A stretch of 6,531 bases of DNA from Acidobacteria bacterium UBA7540 (GTDB lineage Bacteria > Acidobacteriota > Terriglobia > UBA7540): assembly GCA_002478145.1 (NCBI GenBank), contig DLMI01000130.1, positions 1 to 6,531 of the forward strand, given 5' to 3'. Below the pieces are notes generated by a model. That model was not told the DNA's origin and searched no databases. It was given only the letters and a program-made list of their open reading frames with translations. How positions within the stretch are numbered: the stretch's first letter is position 1; each line of letters opens with the position of its first letter. Below, in pieces: positions 1 through 6,355 of the stretch. Made by a program: the position numbers and the translations under genes.

Positions 1-59
1 GCCTTCACAGGCCCACACGAAAAATCAACTTCTGCCAAATGACACCAATACCCATTTCC

Positions 60-74
60 AGGTCAGTTTGACCT
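60..74. promoter_or_regulatory. Perfect palindrome over the -35 box (candidate operator)
   Basis: The sequence shows AGGTCA (60-65), spacer GTT (66-68) and TGACCT (69-74), a perfect 6-bp inverted repeat. It covers nearly the whole -35 hexamer (68-73) of the promoter for the TPR/thioredoxin gene. A dimeric regulator bound here would be expected to block RNA polymerase. No regulator gene is visible in the window, so the regulator is unknown, and a chance palindrome is possible. Confidence 0.4.
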
Positions 75-96
75 TGAGGGCTAGACGAGTTAGAAT
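68..96 (+). promoter_or_regulatory. Sigma70-type promoter of the TPR/thioredoxin selenoprotein gene
   Basis: The -35 hexamer TTGACC (68-73) and -10 hexamer TAGAAT (91-96) each match the consensus at five of six positions and are separated by exactly 17 nt. Transcription would start near 102-104, giving a leader of about 36 nt before the ATG at 140. This supports the ATG over the upstream in-frame TTG at 68, which would lie inside the promoter. It is a prediction from sequence match only. Confidence 0.65.
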
Positions 97-129
97 CCAG
101 ACGCAGAAAGACGGGAAACTTCCGATTTC

Positions 130-134
130 GGAGG
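130..134 (+). promoter_or_regulatory. Ribosome binding site that fixes the start at 140
   Basis: GGAGG at 130-134 lies 5 nt before the ATG at 140. It is the only good Shine-Dalgarno match near a possible start of this frame, and the protein starting there opens directly with a signal peptide. Confidence 0.75.
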
Positions 135-139
135 GTTTG

Positions 140-2335
140 ATGGAAACTCAGAAATCTTCCTTTATCGGCCTCTTAAAGGTTTGGCTCTGCTTCTCATTGC
201 TGTGGGTGGGATTGGCGCCCGGCCACGCGTGGGCGCAGTCAGCCAACGTGTGCGGTCCCGCGCCGGCCGTCAAGGCGGCCCTCGACCAGTTGCCCCAGCA
301 GACCCCGGCGCTGACGGACTGGCAGTTTCACGAACAAAGCGCCGCCGCCCTTCAAGCCTTGCTGCGCCAGTACCCCGAAGACGTCTTCGTCCAGCGGGCG
401 TACATCGGCTCGATGGGGAGCAGGTCCGACAAGGACAAGGTGATTGCCGAATACAAGGCGCGCTACGAGCGGAACCCCGACAACCCGCAGTTGGCATACC
501 TTTACGGCATGACGTTGGTGGGACGCCAGTCCCCGGAGGCCCTCAAGCTGTTCAGCGCTGCTCTCAAGGCGGATCCGAAATTCCCTTGGCCGCATTTGCA
601 GCTTGTGACCATCTACAGCTCACCGGTGTTTTTGAACAAAGAACAAAGTGCCGCCCACCTCCGAGCCTTCCTCGACGCTTGCCCCGCCTCCCTGGACGGT
701 TACGAGCCGCTGACCCGCATGGACGACAAGGACCTTCTGCGCCCGTATGCCACCAAGTTGCGCACCCTGCTCGCGAGCCGCAGCGACCCCGATGCCGTCG
801 GCGCCTACCGCACGCTCTGGTCGCTCGAGTTCAAGGCGCATTCGGCGTCTGAATATGAGGCGCTGCGGCGGCAGGTGGGCCAGGACCTCGAACGCCTCGG
901 CCAGCTTAAACTCGAGGACAAGCGCCAGTGGTACGAGGCGCTGGAAGACGGCTACAAGCTGGTGAACGATCAGAAGCAATCCGACTGGGCGCAGGAGCAG
1001 GTCCAGACCCGTTTCCCACGGCCTTGGGAGCTGGCTGCCGGGTCGAAATGGCAGAAAGACCACCCCTGGCCGGGCGAGGATGCGCCCCCGGACAAGAAAC
1101 GGGCCTTTTACAGTGATCTGTTGCAGCAGACAGGCCAGTGGGTCAAAGAGCGCCCAAACACAACCTTCGTCTGGATGGAGCGCTTGGATGCCATGGAGCA
1201 GCTTGAAGATGTGGCCGCGGCTGACGTGAAGGCGGCGGCGGACCGGGCGCTCAAAGTCGCAATGAACAATGCCGGGCCCGACGGCCCCAACTCCGATGAT
1301 TACTCCGAGGTGGCCGAGGTCCTCTCCAAGAAGCATCTCGAGCCTGAGCGCGTGGTGGAGTTGGCGCAGAAGGGACTCGCCAAATGGGCAATCGAGTCGA
1401 AGGAGCCGTTCAACGATCTCTACGCCACCAAGGAAAACCTCGACGACAGCAAGTTTTATCAGGCTTACTCGCGCCTTCAGGGACTGGAATTCGAGGTGGA
1501 CGGCTACCTGCAATTGAAGCAGGCGGACAAGGCCCAGCTCTTGTTAACGCAGATGGACGAGTGGCTCCAAGACTTCAAGTCCCTCGCCGGCGACAAGCAC
1601 AAGAAATCCTATGCCGGTAGGCTCGCGGCCTACTGGGGGCAGATGGCACGCGAAGCGGAACTCCGCGGGCGCAAGCTCGATGCGATGGGGTTCTACGAGA
1701 ATGCGCTGCTCACCCGGCTCGATGCCCAGCAGAAGCCTGCGACGGGAAAGAAGGATGAGCTCGCGGACAATGCGCATCAACTCTGGGCCAACCTCGGTGG
1801 CACGGACGAAGGCTGGAGGCTATGGTATGGCCGCCGGGCCGACGCCTTGGCCAATCAAGCCGGGTTGACGTGGGAGGATGCCAATCTACCCCTGCCTGCC
1901 TTTGAACTCGCGGACCTCAGCGGCAAGACTTGGAACGTGGCTTCGCTGAAGGGCAAGGTGACGTTCCTGAACTTCTGGGCGTCCTGGTGAGGGTCATGTC
2001 GCGAGGAGTTGCCTCGCTTACAAAAACTCATCGACGAATACAAGAATCGCTCCGACGTGCAGTTCATCTCCTTCAACATGGACGAGAACCCTGGGCTCAT
2101 CGCGCCCTTCCTGAAGGAGCATCAACTCGCGTTCTCTGTCATCCCGGCGTACAGCTACGTGCGGGAGACGCTCAAGGTGAACGGAATCCCGGCGAATTGG
2201 ATTGTCGACGCGGGGGGCGTCGTCCTTCTGAAGGGCCTCGGTTACGACGCGACGGAGAAGTGGGTGACCGGCATGAAGGAAGCCATCGCGAAAGTTCAGG
2301 CCGCCGCGCCCCCTTCCAACCCTCCCGCACAGTGA
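140..2335 (+). CDS. Secreted TPR/TlpA-type thioredoxin-fold protein, candidate selenoprotein (UGSC active site)
   Basis: Predicted 731-residue exported thiol-disulfide oxidoreductase, read through an in-frame TGA at 1988-1990 as selenocysteine 617. Residues 1-32 form a signal peptide (basic/polar start, hydrophobic core, likely cleavage after AWA at 32). The next ~550 residues are mostly helical; about 114-160 resemble tetratricopeptide repeats, and the rest is not assigned. Residues ~583-722 are a TlpA-like thioredoxin domain: a strand ending NFWASW, then Sec617-Gly-Ser-Cys620-Arg-Glu-Glu-Leu-Pro, and the cis-proline loop NGIPANWIVD with Pro684. The family normally has WCxxC here, so the TGA replaces the nucleophilic cysteine. 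The mature protein has only three other cysteines (38, 181, 620). There is no frameshift: the codons on both sides of the TGA are in one frame and both halves of the fold are needed. The alternatives are a TGC/TGT-to-TGA nonsense mutation or a sequencing error. If the TGA is a true stop, the product ends at residue 616 without an active site. The family call is firm; selenocysteine is likely but depends on Sec machinery elsewhere in the genome. Confidence 0.82.
1988..1990 (+). other. In-frame TGA, probable selenocysteine codon
   Basis: TGA lies between TGG (Trp616) and GGG-TCA-TGT (Gly-Ser-Cys). In thioredoxin and TlpA families the residue after this Trp is the first, nucleophilic Cys of CxxC, the position most often replaced by Sec in redox selenoproteins. 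The frame stays open for 114 more codons that encode recognisable thioredoxin-fold sequence, ending at the TGA at 2333-2335. Confidence 0.8.
1991..2022 (+). promoter_or_regulatory. Candidate bacterial SECIS element
   Basis: Immediately after the TGA the RNA can fold into a hairpin. The upper stem GCGAGG (2001-2006) pairs perfectly with CCUCGC (2012-2017) around the loop AGUUG (2007-2011). Below a small internal loop (C2000 against U2018-U2019), UGU (1997-1999) pairs with ACA (2020-2022). Known bacterial SECIS elements lie within the coding region just 3' of the UGA, with a small apical loop that has a G in its first or second position, about 16-37 nt after the UGA. Here the distance is 16 nt and G2008 is the second loop base, so the geometry fits at the short end. 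Such a hairpin recruits SelB with Sec-tRNA. The bulged U of the E. coli fdhF element is not evident. Part of the stem is constrained by the conserved CREELP codons. Confidence 0.72.
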
Positions 2336-2571
2336 GCGTGCTGTCGGGACAATCCCGGGCGCGGTTGTGTCTGGCGACGCGGCGCAAGGCGCAGGGCGAG
2401 CGGCGATCTTCTCCTCAGTCACCGCTACCCGGGCGCGGATAAACCCGAATCCTAAGTTGGGCGCCGGTGCCATAGCTTGGGAAGGGTGGGGTCGCCATTA
2501 AGATCGGCGACTCGCCGAGGCGAGTTCTAACCCCGCCTCCGGATGTAAACCCGGTTCCCTGCCGCGGTCTT
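2336..2571. other. Convergent intergenic region
   Basis: This 236-nt gap lies between the 3' ends of the selenoprotein gene and the M14 gene. I see no convincing gene. Besides the hairpin at 2510-2525 it holds a short stem CGGGA/TCCCG (2345-2349 with 2353-2357, loop CAA) just 9 nt after the selenoprotein stop codon, and an 11-bp direct repeat CCCGGGCGCGG at 2354-2364 and 2428-2438. None is followed by a T-run, so no standard intrinsic terminator is evident for either gene. Confidence 0.5.
2510..2525. repeat. Perfect inverted repeat between convergent genes (possible bidirectional terminator hairpin)
   Basis: ACTCGCC (2510-2516) and GGCGAGT (2519-2525) form a perfect palindrome with a 2-nt centre, which in RNA would fold as six pairs with a CGAG loop. 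An overlapping alternative stem, CGGCGA (2505-2510) with TCGCCG (2512-2517), competes with it. The position between convergent genes suits a transcription barrier on both strands, but neither side has the T-run of an intrinsic terminator. Confidence 0.4.
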
Positions 2572-5500
2572 TCATTTCTTACCGGCCTTTGTTCCAGCTT
2601 CCGGAGCGGTGCGCCCCACATCCAGGTGACGGTAGTTAAGCATGGCGTTGAAGAGCAGGAAGAAGCTGCCGGAGTTCTCATTCCGCCACATGGGATTGGT
2701 AGCGAAGAGCAGGATGTGCCCCTGGCCATGAGGCACGTCCACCACTGCAGGCTTTTCCGCCAGTTCCGGCACCCCGTCCAGCAGTCCGCTCAGCAGCAGG
2801 TTCTTGGCGTCGGCAAAACGCAGAATCACGCGCGGAAACTGCTCGGCAGGTGGAATCAGGGAGCCCAAGTACATTCGGACTTCATCCGGGATGTAGAGCT
2901 CCTGCTCGCGCGGGGTGCGCTTGGGCTTCTCTGCGGGAGGCATATAGTGGCGGCCCTGAATCACGTCGGGATCAGTCAGCGAGCCGCGGCCGCTGCTTCG
3001 ATTCTCGCCTTCTTCCTCGCCCCGGCGGCCGCCGAATCCGAGGCCGACATTCAGGATGGGATTGGCGCGGTAGTAGACGTAAAGCTTCTCGCCATAGCCA
3101 TAGGCTACTGGACTCTTGGCATCTTCAACGTCGGCCAGCAACACGTCGCCCGGACTCACCAGCTTCTGGGGCTTACGAAGCGAGAGCATCTCCGTCATTC
3201 CGCCCTCGACGGGCAGAGCCGATGCTGACTCCACAGCCACCAGCAGGCCGCCGTCCTGAACGAATTTTCCCAGATTAGCAAGGCCGGAATAACCCAGGCC
3301 GCCCCGGATATCGTCACTCGAATCAAGCCCGGGCGCAAAGAAGCTGGGGGTCTCCGGCGTGTTTTTCCAAGGCATGGGATTGCCGCGCAGGGGGATGCCT
3401 TGCAGCATGCCTGCCAAGTCGTCCCAATCGGGCGGCACGATGAGCACGTCGAACAGGTCGCGGAGGTTTGGCGTCTCGCGGATTTTGGTGTCCGCGATGT
3501 AGGTGTAAGGGATCTTGAGCTGGTCCAAGCTGATGCGATACCAGCCACCGTCCTGGGTATTCTGCCAATCGTGCAGCAGGGCTACCCGTGGCGCGTCGAG
3601 CCCATGATGGGTGACGCTCAGCTTCTCGTCGGTTGCCAAGACGCTGATCCCGAGGTCGCGCGCTGCGGCTTCAACCTGGCTGCGCTCTCCGTTCGCAATA
3701 ATGAAAGTGCCGCGAGCGAACTTGTGGCCGCTCACCTCGAAGGGCTCCTCGGCCGCCTCCATAGGGACGCTCGCGAGCCGGTAGCGGAAGCTGGCCAGGG
3801 CGCTGTCGGTATTGTGGTTGACGAGATACGTCGTGTGGCCGCTCCCCTTCACGCCTCCGGCCACCCTCACACTGCCCTCCACGCGAGTCACAGGCACGTC
3901 AAGGATGGCGGTATCCATCACCCGCACCGTCTTGACGTCCGCCAGAGCGCCCAGCGTCCAGCCGGTGTCGTCGTAAGGCCGCGGATCGTGGGGGCTGTAG
4001 TACTGGGTGTCGAGCAGCGTGTCGGCGAAGCGGCTGTAAGGCTGATCCATGCGGATGATATAGCTGCCGGCAGGGAAATGTTGGAGGGTAGTGGCCGCGG
4101 GCTCCTTCGCTTTTGTCTTTTGCTCCCCACCTGTTTCCTTGGCTTCAACCGGTTTTGCCTCGCCGCGCGCCTCCTTCGCCTCTGCCGGCTTGCTTTCACC
4201 GCCGATGGCCGGGCTTTCCACGTTCGGCACGGGCGCGGCGAAGTCCTTCTGGGCGCGGGAAATCTCGATCCCCTGCGATTCGAGGATGTTCAGCAATCGC
4301 GCTTGGTCGCCGGGGCGAGGGTCATCGGCGGGCAGCACCCAGGCGGCCGGACCTTCAGTGCGAGCCTTGGCCACCGAGCGTTTGCTCTTGATGTAAAAGT
4401 CCTCGAGATACTCCTGGGCATGGCTGGCGACGTTGTACATGCCCAGCAGCAAGCCGCTCTGCTGGAGGTTGATGTTGTCACGCGCGGACCATTTCACCTT
4501 GGGCAATGGAGGGTTGGGACGGTACCACTCGCGGCTGGTCGAACGGGCCTCCAGCGAGTGCTCGGCGGTGTCGGCGCCCACGTTGCTGAAGGTTTCGTAG
4601 AAACGGCCGATAGAATTGTGCCCCGTCGCCGCCCAGAACATGTAATTGGGCGTCCATCCGTCATAGAAGCCATGCGTCCAGACGCCAATCACGCCTCGGC
4701 GCGTGAGTTCTTCCACCTCGTAAAAGGCCATGCGCTGCCACTCGCTGGTGACCATGGGATCGAGCCAGGCGTTGTAAGGGCCGGTGCCTGTCGAGATGTA
4801 AAGATAGGGGACGGACTCGTGGAGATCGTGCAACACGGTGGCGTGCCACTCAAGGTAGGTCCTGGTGATGTTCTTGGAAAGGTCAAGCGACAGCGTGATC
4901 CCGTCGCGGTTGTTGTCATGCGAGACGTAATGGCCCCACCAGATGAGCGGATAGGTGTTAGCCTCCGGATGGTGCTTGCGGTATCTGTAGACATCCACGT
5001 AGCGGTCGTGACCGTCGGTCTCAACCACGGGCGTGAGCAACACAATGGAATTCTCGCGGATGCTCTCGACGAGCGGCGTATCTTCCACCGCCAGGCGATA
5101 AGCCAGCTCCATCAGCATCTCGGGCGAGCCGGTTTCGGGCGAGTGAATGCTTCCGTCCGCCCAGTAGATAGGCTTGCCTTTTTGAACCAACGCCGCGGCT
5201 TCGGCGTCACCCAAGCCGCGCGGGTCCGCCAGCCGCGCCGTGATTGCGCGGTAGCGATCCAAATTCTGGATGGTGGCCTCGTCGGCGATCGCCACCAAAA
5301 TCATTTCGCGCCCTTCCTCGCTGTGGCCCATGGAGAAGACGCGTACACGGGGGCTGCGACTGGCGAGCAGGCGCATGTAGCCGTTGATTTCGGCTACATG
5401 GTCGAGCACGTCGGGCGCCCCGACGATGTGGCCGAGGTAGGTGTCCGGGGCCGGCACGCAGGAGCTCCAGGGCAGGTGGTCCACAAGCTCCGTGGAGAAG

Positions 5501-5664
5501 AATGGCTCCGTGGTGTCTTGGCGGATTGCGGCGGTGTAGGCGGCATCGTCCTTCAGCTCACAAGGCGCGGCCGATTGCCCGCCAGACGCAGGTCCAGCAG
5601 GAACGAGTGTGAATAAGGTAGTAAGTGCGAACAGCAGGCACAAAAATCCAATCCGATTTCGCAT
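2572..5664 (-). CDS. Secreted M14-family zinc carboxypeptidase-like metallopeptidase with C-terminal GATase-like domain
   Basis: A 1030-residue predicted exported metallopeptidase, expected to hydrolyse peptide or amide bonds outside the cytoplasm; the substrate is unknown. The start is the ATG at 5664: an AGGAG lies 6 nt upstream, and the protein then opens with a signal peptide (residues 1 to about 28) that the longer upstream frame would bury. The M14 domain (about 75-360) shows HSPE with His174 and Glu177 as first zinc ligands, the substrate-binding NNRD segment (Asn252-Arg253), the DLHES segment with His282 as likely third ligand, and RFYETFS with Glu357 as likely catalytic glutamate. 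The set therefore looks intact. Residues ~486-524 are a low-complexity Lys/Glu/Ala insert. Residues ~694-815 resemble the glutamine amidotransferase/ThuA-like alpha/beta domain found at the C-terminus of large bacterial M14 proteins, and the closing segment (~984-1014) is typical of that group. A second polar low-complexity stretch lies near 875-920. Much longer than classical carboxypeptidases (about 300 residues in the catalytic domain), but usual for this multidomain type. Confidence 0.9.
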   Translation of the reverse strand: MRNRIGFLCLLFALTTLFTLVPAGPASGGQSAAPCELKDDAAYTAAIRQDTTEPFFSTELVDHLPWSSCVPAPDTYLGHIVGAPDVLDHVAEINGYMRLLASRSPRVRVFSMGHSEEGREMILVAIADEATIQNLDRYRAITARLADPRGLGDAEAAALVQKGKPIYWADGSIHSPETGSPEMLMELAYRLAVEDTPLVESIRENSIVLLTPVVETDGHDRYVDVYRYRKHHPEANTYPLIWWGHYVSHDNNRDGITLSLDLSKNITRTYLEWHATVLHDLHESVPYLYISTGTGPYNAWLDPMVTSEWQRMAFYEVEELTRRGVIGVWTHGFYDGWTPNYMFWAATGHNSIGRFYETFSNVGADTAEHSLEARSTSREWYRPNPPLPKVKWSARDNINLQQSGLLLGMYNVASHAQEYLEDFYIKSKRSVAKARTEGPAAWVLPADDPRPGDQARLLNILESQGIEISRAQKDFAAPVPNVESPAIGGESKPAEAKEARGEAKPVEAKETGGEQKTKAKEPAATTLQHFPAGSYIIRMDQPYSRFADTLLDTQYYSPHDPRPYDDTGWTLGALADVKTVRVMDTAILDVPVTRVEGSVRVAGGVKGSGHTTYLVNHNTDSALASFRYRLASVPMEAAEEPFEVSGHKFARGTFIIANGERSQVEAAARDLGISVLATDEKLSVTHHGLDAPRVALLHDWQNTQDGGWYRISLDQLKIPYTYIADTKIRETPNLRDLFDVLIVPPDWDDLAGMLQGIPLRGNPMPWKNTPETPSFFAPGLDSSDDIRGGLGYSGLANLGKFVQDGGLLVAVESASALPVEGGMTEMLSLRKPQKLVSPGDVLLADVEDAKSPVAYGYGEKLYVYYRANPILNVGLGFGGRRGEEEGENRSSGRGSLTDPDVIQGRHYMPPAEKPKRTPREQELYIPDEVRMYLGSLIPPAEQFPRVILRFADAKNLLLSGLLDGVPELAEKPAVVDVPHGQGHILLFATNPMWRNENSGSFFLLFNAMLNYRHLDVGRTAPEAGTKAGKK

Positions 5665-5893
5665 GATTTTCTCCTGTTCCCTCACGCCCCAAGAAGGGCG
5701 AGTTTGTTGCGGCCTCTTTCGACGCTCCCAAACCAGCATCGCTTGGTGATCGAATCTCGCCTCTCGTGGCAAGTTGATTGAATTCCGCCCAACGCTTCAA
5801 TTCTCCCGGGCCTTCGAGACCAGCAGGGGTGAGCGCAGCGAGTCCGCTGGAGCGCGTGCTTAGACGCCCCTGCGGCGACAGCGGGCGGAGACT
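5665..5893. other. Intergenic region between VOC and M14 genes
   Basis: This 229-nt gap holds no credible gene. On the M14 (minus) side it contains the ribosome binding site AGGAG at 5671-5675 and a small leader stem CGCCC/GGGCG (5685-5689 with 5696-5700). Further up is an inverted repeat ATTGAA/TTCAAT (5777-5782 with 5796-5801, 13-nt spacer), and then the larger branched repeat at 5823-5873. I found no convincing -35/-10 pair for M14 here, though the gap length suggests the gene has its own promoter. Confidence 0.45.
5823..5873. repeat. Nested inverted repeats able to form a branched (cruciform-like) structure
   Basis: The outer arms GCAGGGG (5823-5829) and CCCCTGC (5867-5873) are perfect complements and extend by a T-G and a G-C pair to 5831/5865. 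Inside sits a perfect hairpin CAGCG-AGTC-CGCTG (5836-5849) and then an imperfect palindrome AGCGCGTGCT (5851-5860). A direct repeat GAGCGC flanks the inner hairpin (5831-5836 and 5850-5855). It begins about 20 nt past the VOC stop codon on the minus strand, where a terminator, mRNA-stabilising structure or REP-like dispersed repeat would be expected. There is no T-run. Confidence 0.5.
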
Positions 5894-6319
5894 TCACGCC
5901 TCGGCTGCGTCGCTGTGCTTGCGGAACCAGATGAGTTCAATAGGGGCGCCGTTATGCACGATCATGGCTGCGCGGACACCTTCGGACGGAGATCCGGGGG
6001 GACAGATGACCTCTTGATCCTGGAGAGCGGCCTCAAGGTCGTCCACTTCGAAGGCGATATGAGGCACAGTCTTGATGAGCTCGTGTAGGGGACTGTGTTT
6101 CTCGAATCGCATCCACTCCACGCCGTACGGGCTGGTGCTGAACCCGGAAACGTACAGGCCGAACTGTTCGAGATACGTCTCTCCGGGGCGCGCGACGTCG
6201 GTTGGAATGCCCAGGTGGTGATAACGCCAACCGAGTTTCGCGATTGCCGCTGGCGGCTCGTGATCGAGCCGGCGATCCCCGGCCGGGACCTCTAGGGAAG
6301 AACCTGATGTGTCGGTCAT
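5894..6319 (-). CDS. VOC (glyoxalase/vicinal oxygen chelate fold) family protein
   Basis: A 141-residue cytoplasmic protein with no signal peptide. The start is the ATG at 6319, preceded by AGAGGAG (6323-6329) at a tight 3-nt spacing; a TTG at 6334 would give five more residues but has no ribosome binding site. Motifs fit a VOC module: WRYHHLGIPT at 32-40 (first metal-ligand His34/35), GVEWMRFE at 67-73, VPHIAFEVDDLEAAL at 85-99 (His87) and APIELIWF at 125-132 (Glu128). These correspond to the usual His/Glu metal site of glyoxalase I, methylmalonyl-CoA epimerase and fosfomycin-resistance-type proteins. The length fits a two-module bacterial VOC protein. The actual reaction cannot be told from sequence; a small-molecule isomerase, lyase or epimerase is possible. 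It lies 36 nt downstream of the cupin gene on the same strand, so the two are probably co-transcribed. Confidence 0.85.
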   Translation of the reverse strand: MTDTSGSSLEVPAGDRRLDHEPPAAIAKLGWRYHHLGIPTDVARPGETYLEQFGLYVSGFSTSPYGVEWMRFEKHSPLHELIKTVPHIAFEVDDLEAALQDQEVICPPGSPSEGVRAAMIVHNGAPIELIWFRKHSDAAEA

Positions 6320-6355
6320 GGACTCCTCTGACAATTGGTGTGTGCGCGCAACCTG

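Noticed and set aside
68..139. N-terminal extension of the thioredoxin gene from TTG at 68
   Set aside because: The TTG is inside the -35 box of a good promoter, and the extension would bury the signal peptide that starts at ATG 140.
620..1513. 297-codon open frame on the minus strand, antisense to the thioredoxin gene
   Set aside because: No recognisable domain, no good ribosome binding site noticed, and it is fully covered by a supported gene.
1960..2010. Frameshift within the thioredoxin domain
   Set aside because: Codons before and after the TGA are in the same frame and read directly into WxGSCREELP, so no insertion or deletion is needed.
2009..2335. A separate short gene starting at TTG 2009, preceded by GAGGAG
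   Set aside because: The GAGGAG has no spacing to the TTG and encodes the conserved Glu-Glu of CREELP. The product would be a thioredoxin fold without its active site. It is the continuation of the frame from 140 through the TGA.
2354..2438. 11-bp direct repeat CCCGGGCGCGG (2354-2364 and 2428-2438)
   Set aside because: Only two copies in GC-rich sequence with no associated structure or flanking duplication; likely chance.
3400..5616. Long open frame (738 codons) on the plus strand, antisense to the M14 gene
   Set aside because: The opposite strand encodes an M14 peptidase with intact motifs. The antisense translation shows no recognisable domain and is a usual side effect of GC-rich codon use.
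5785..5810. GCCCAAC near 5786-5793 resembling an integron attC core (RYYYAAC)
   Set aside because: No matching GTTRRRY partner lies at a suitable distance, and there is no integrase or cassette structure.
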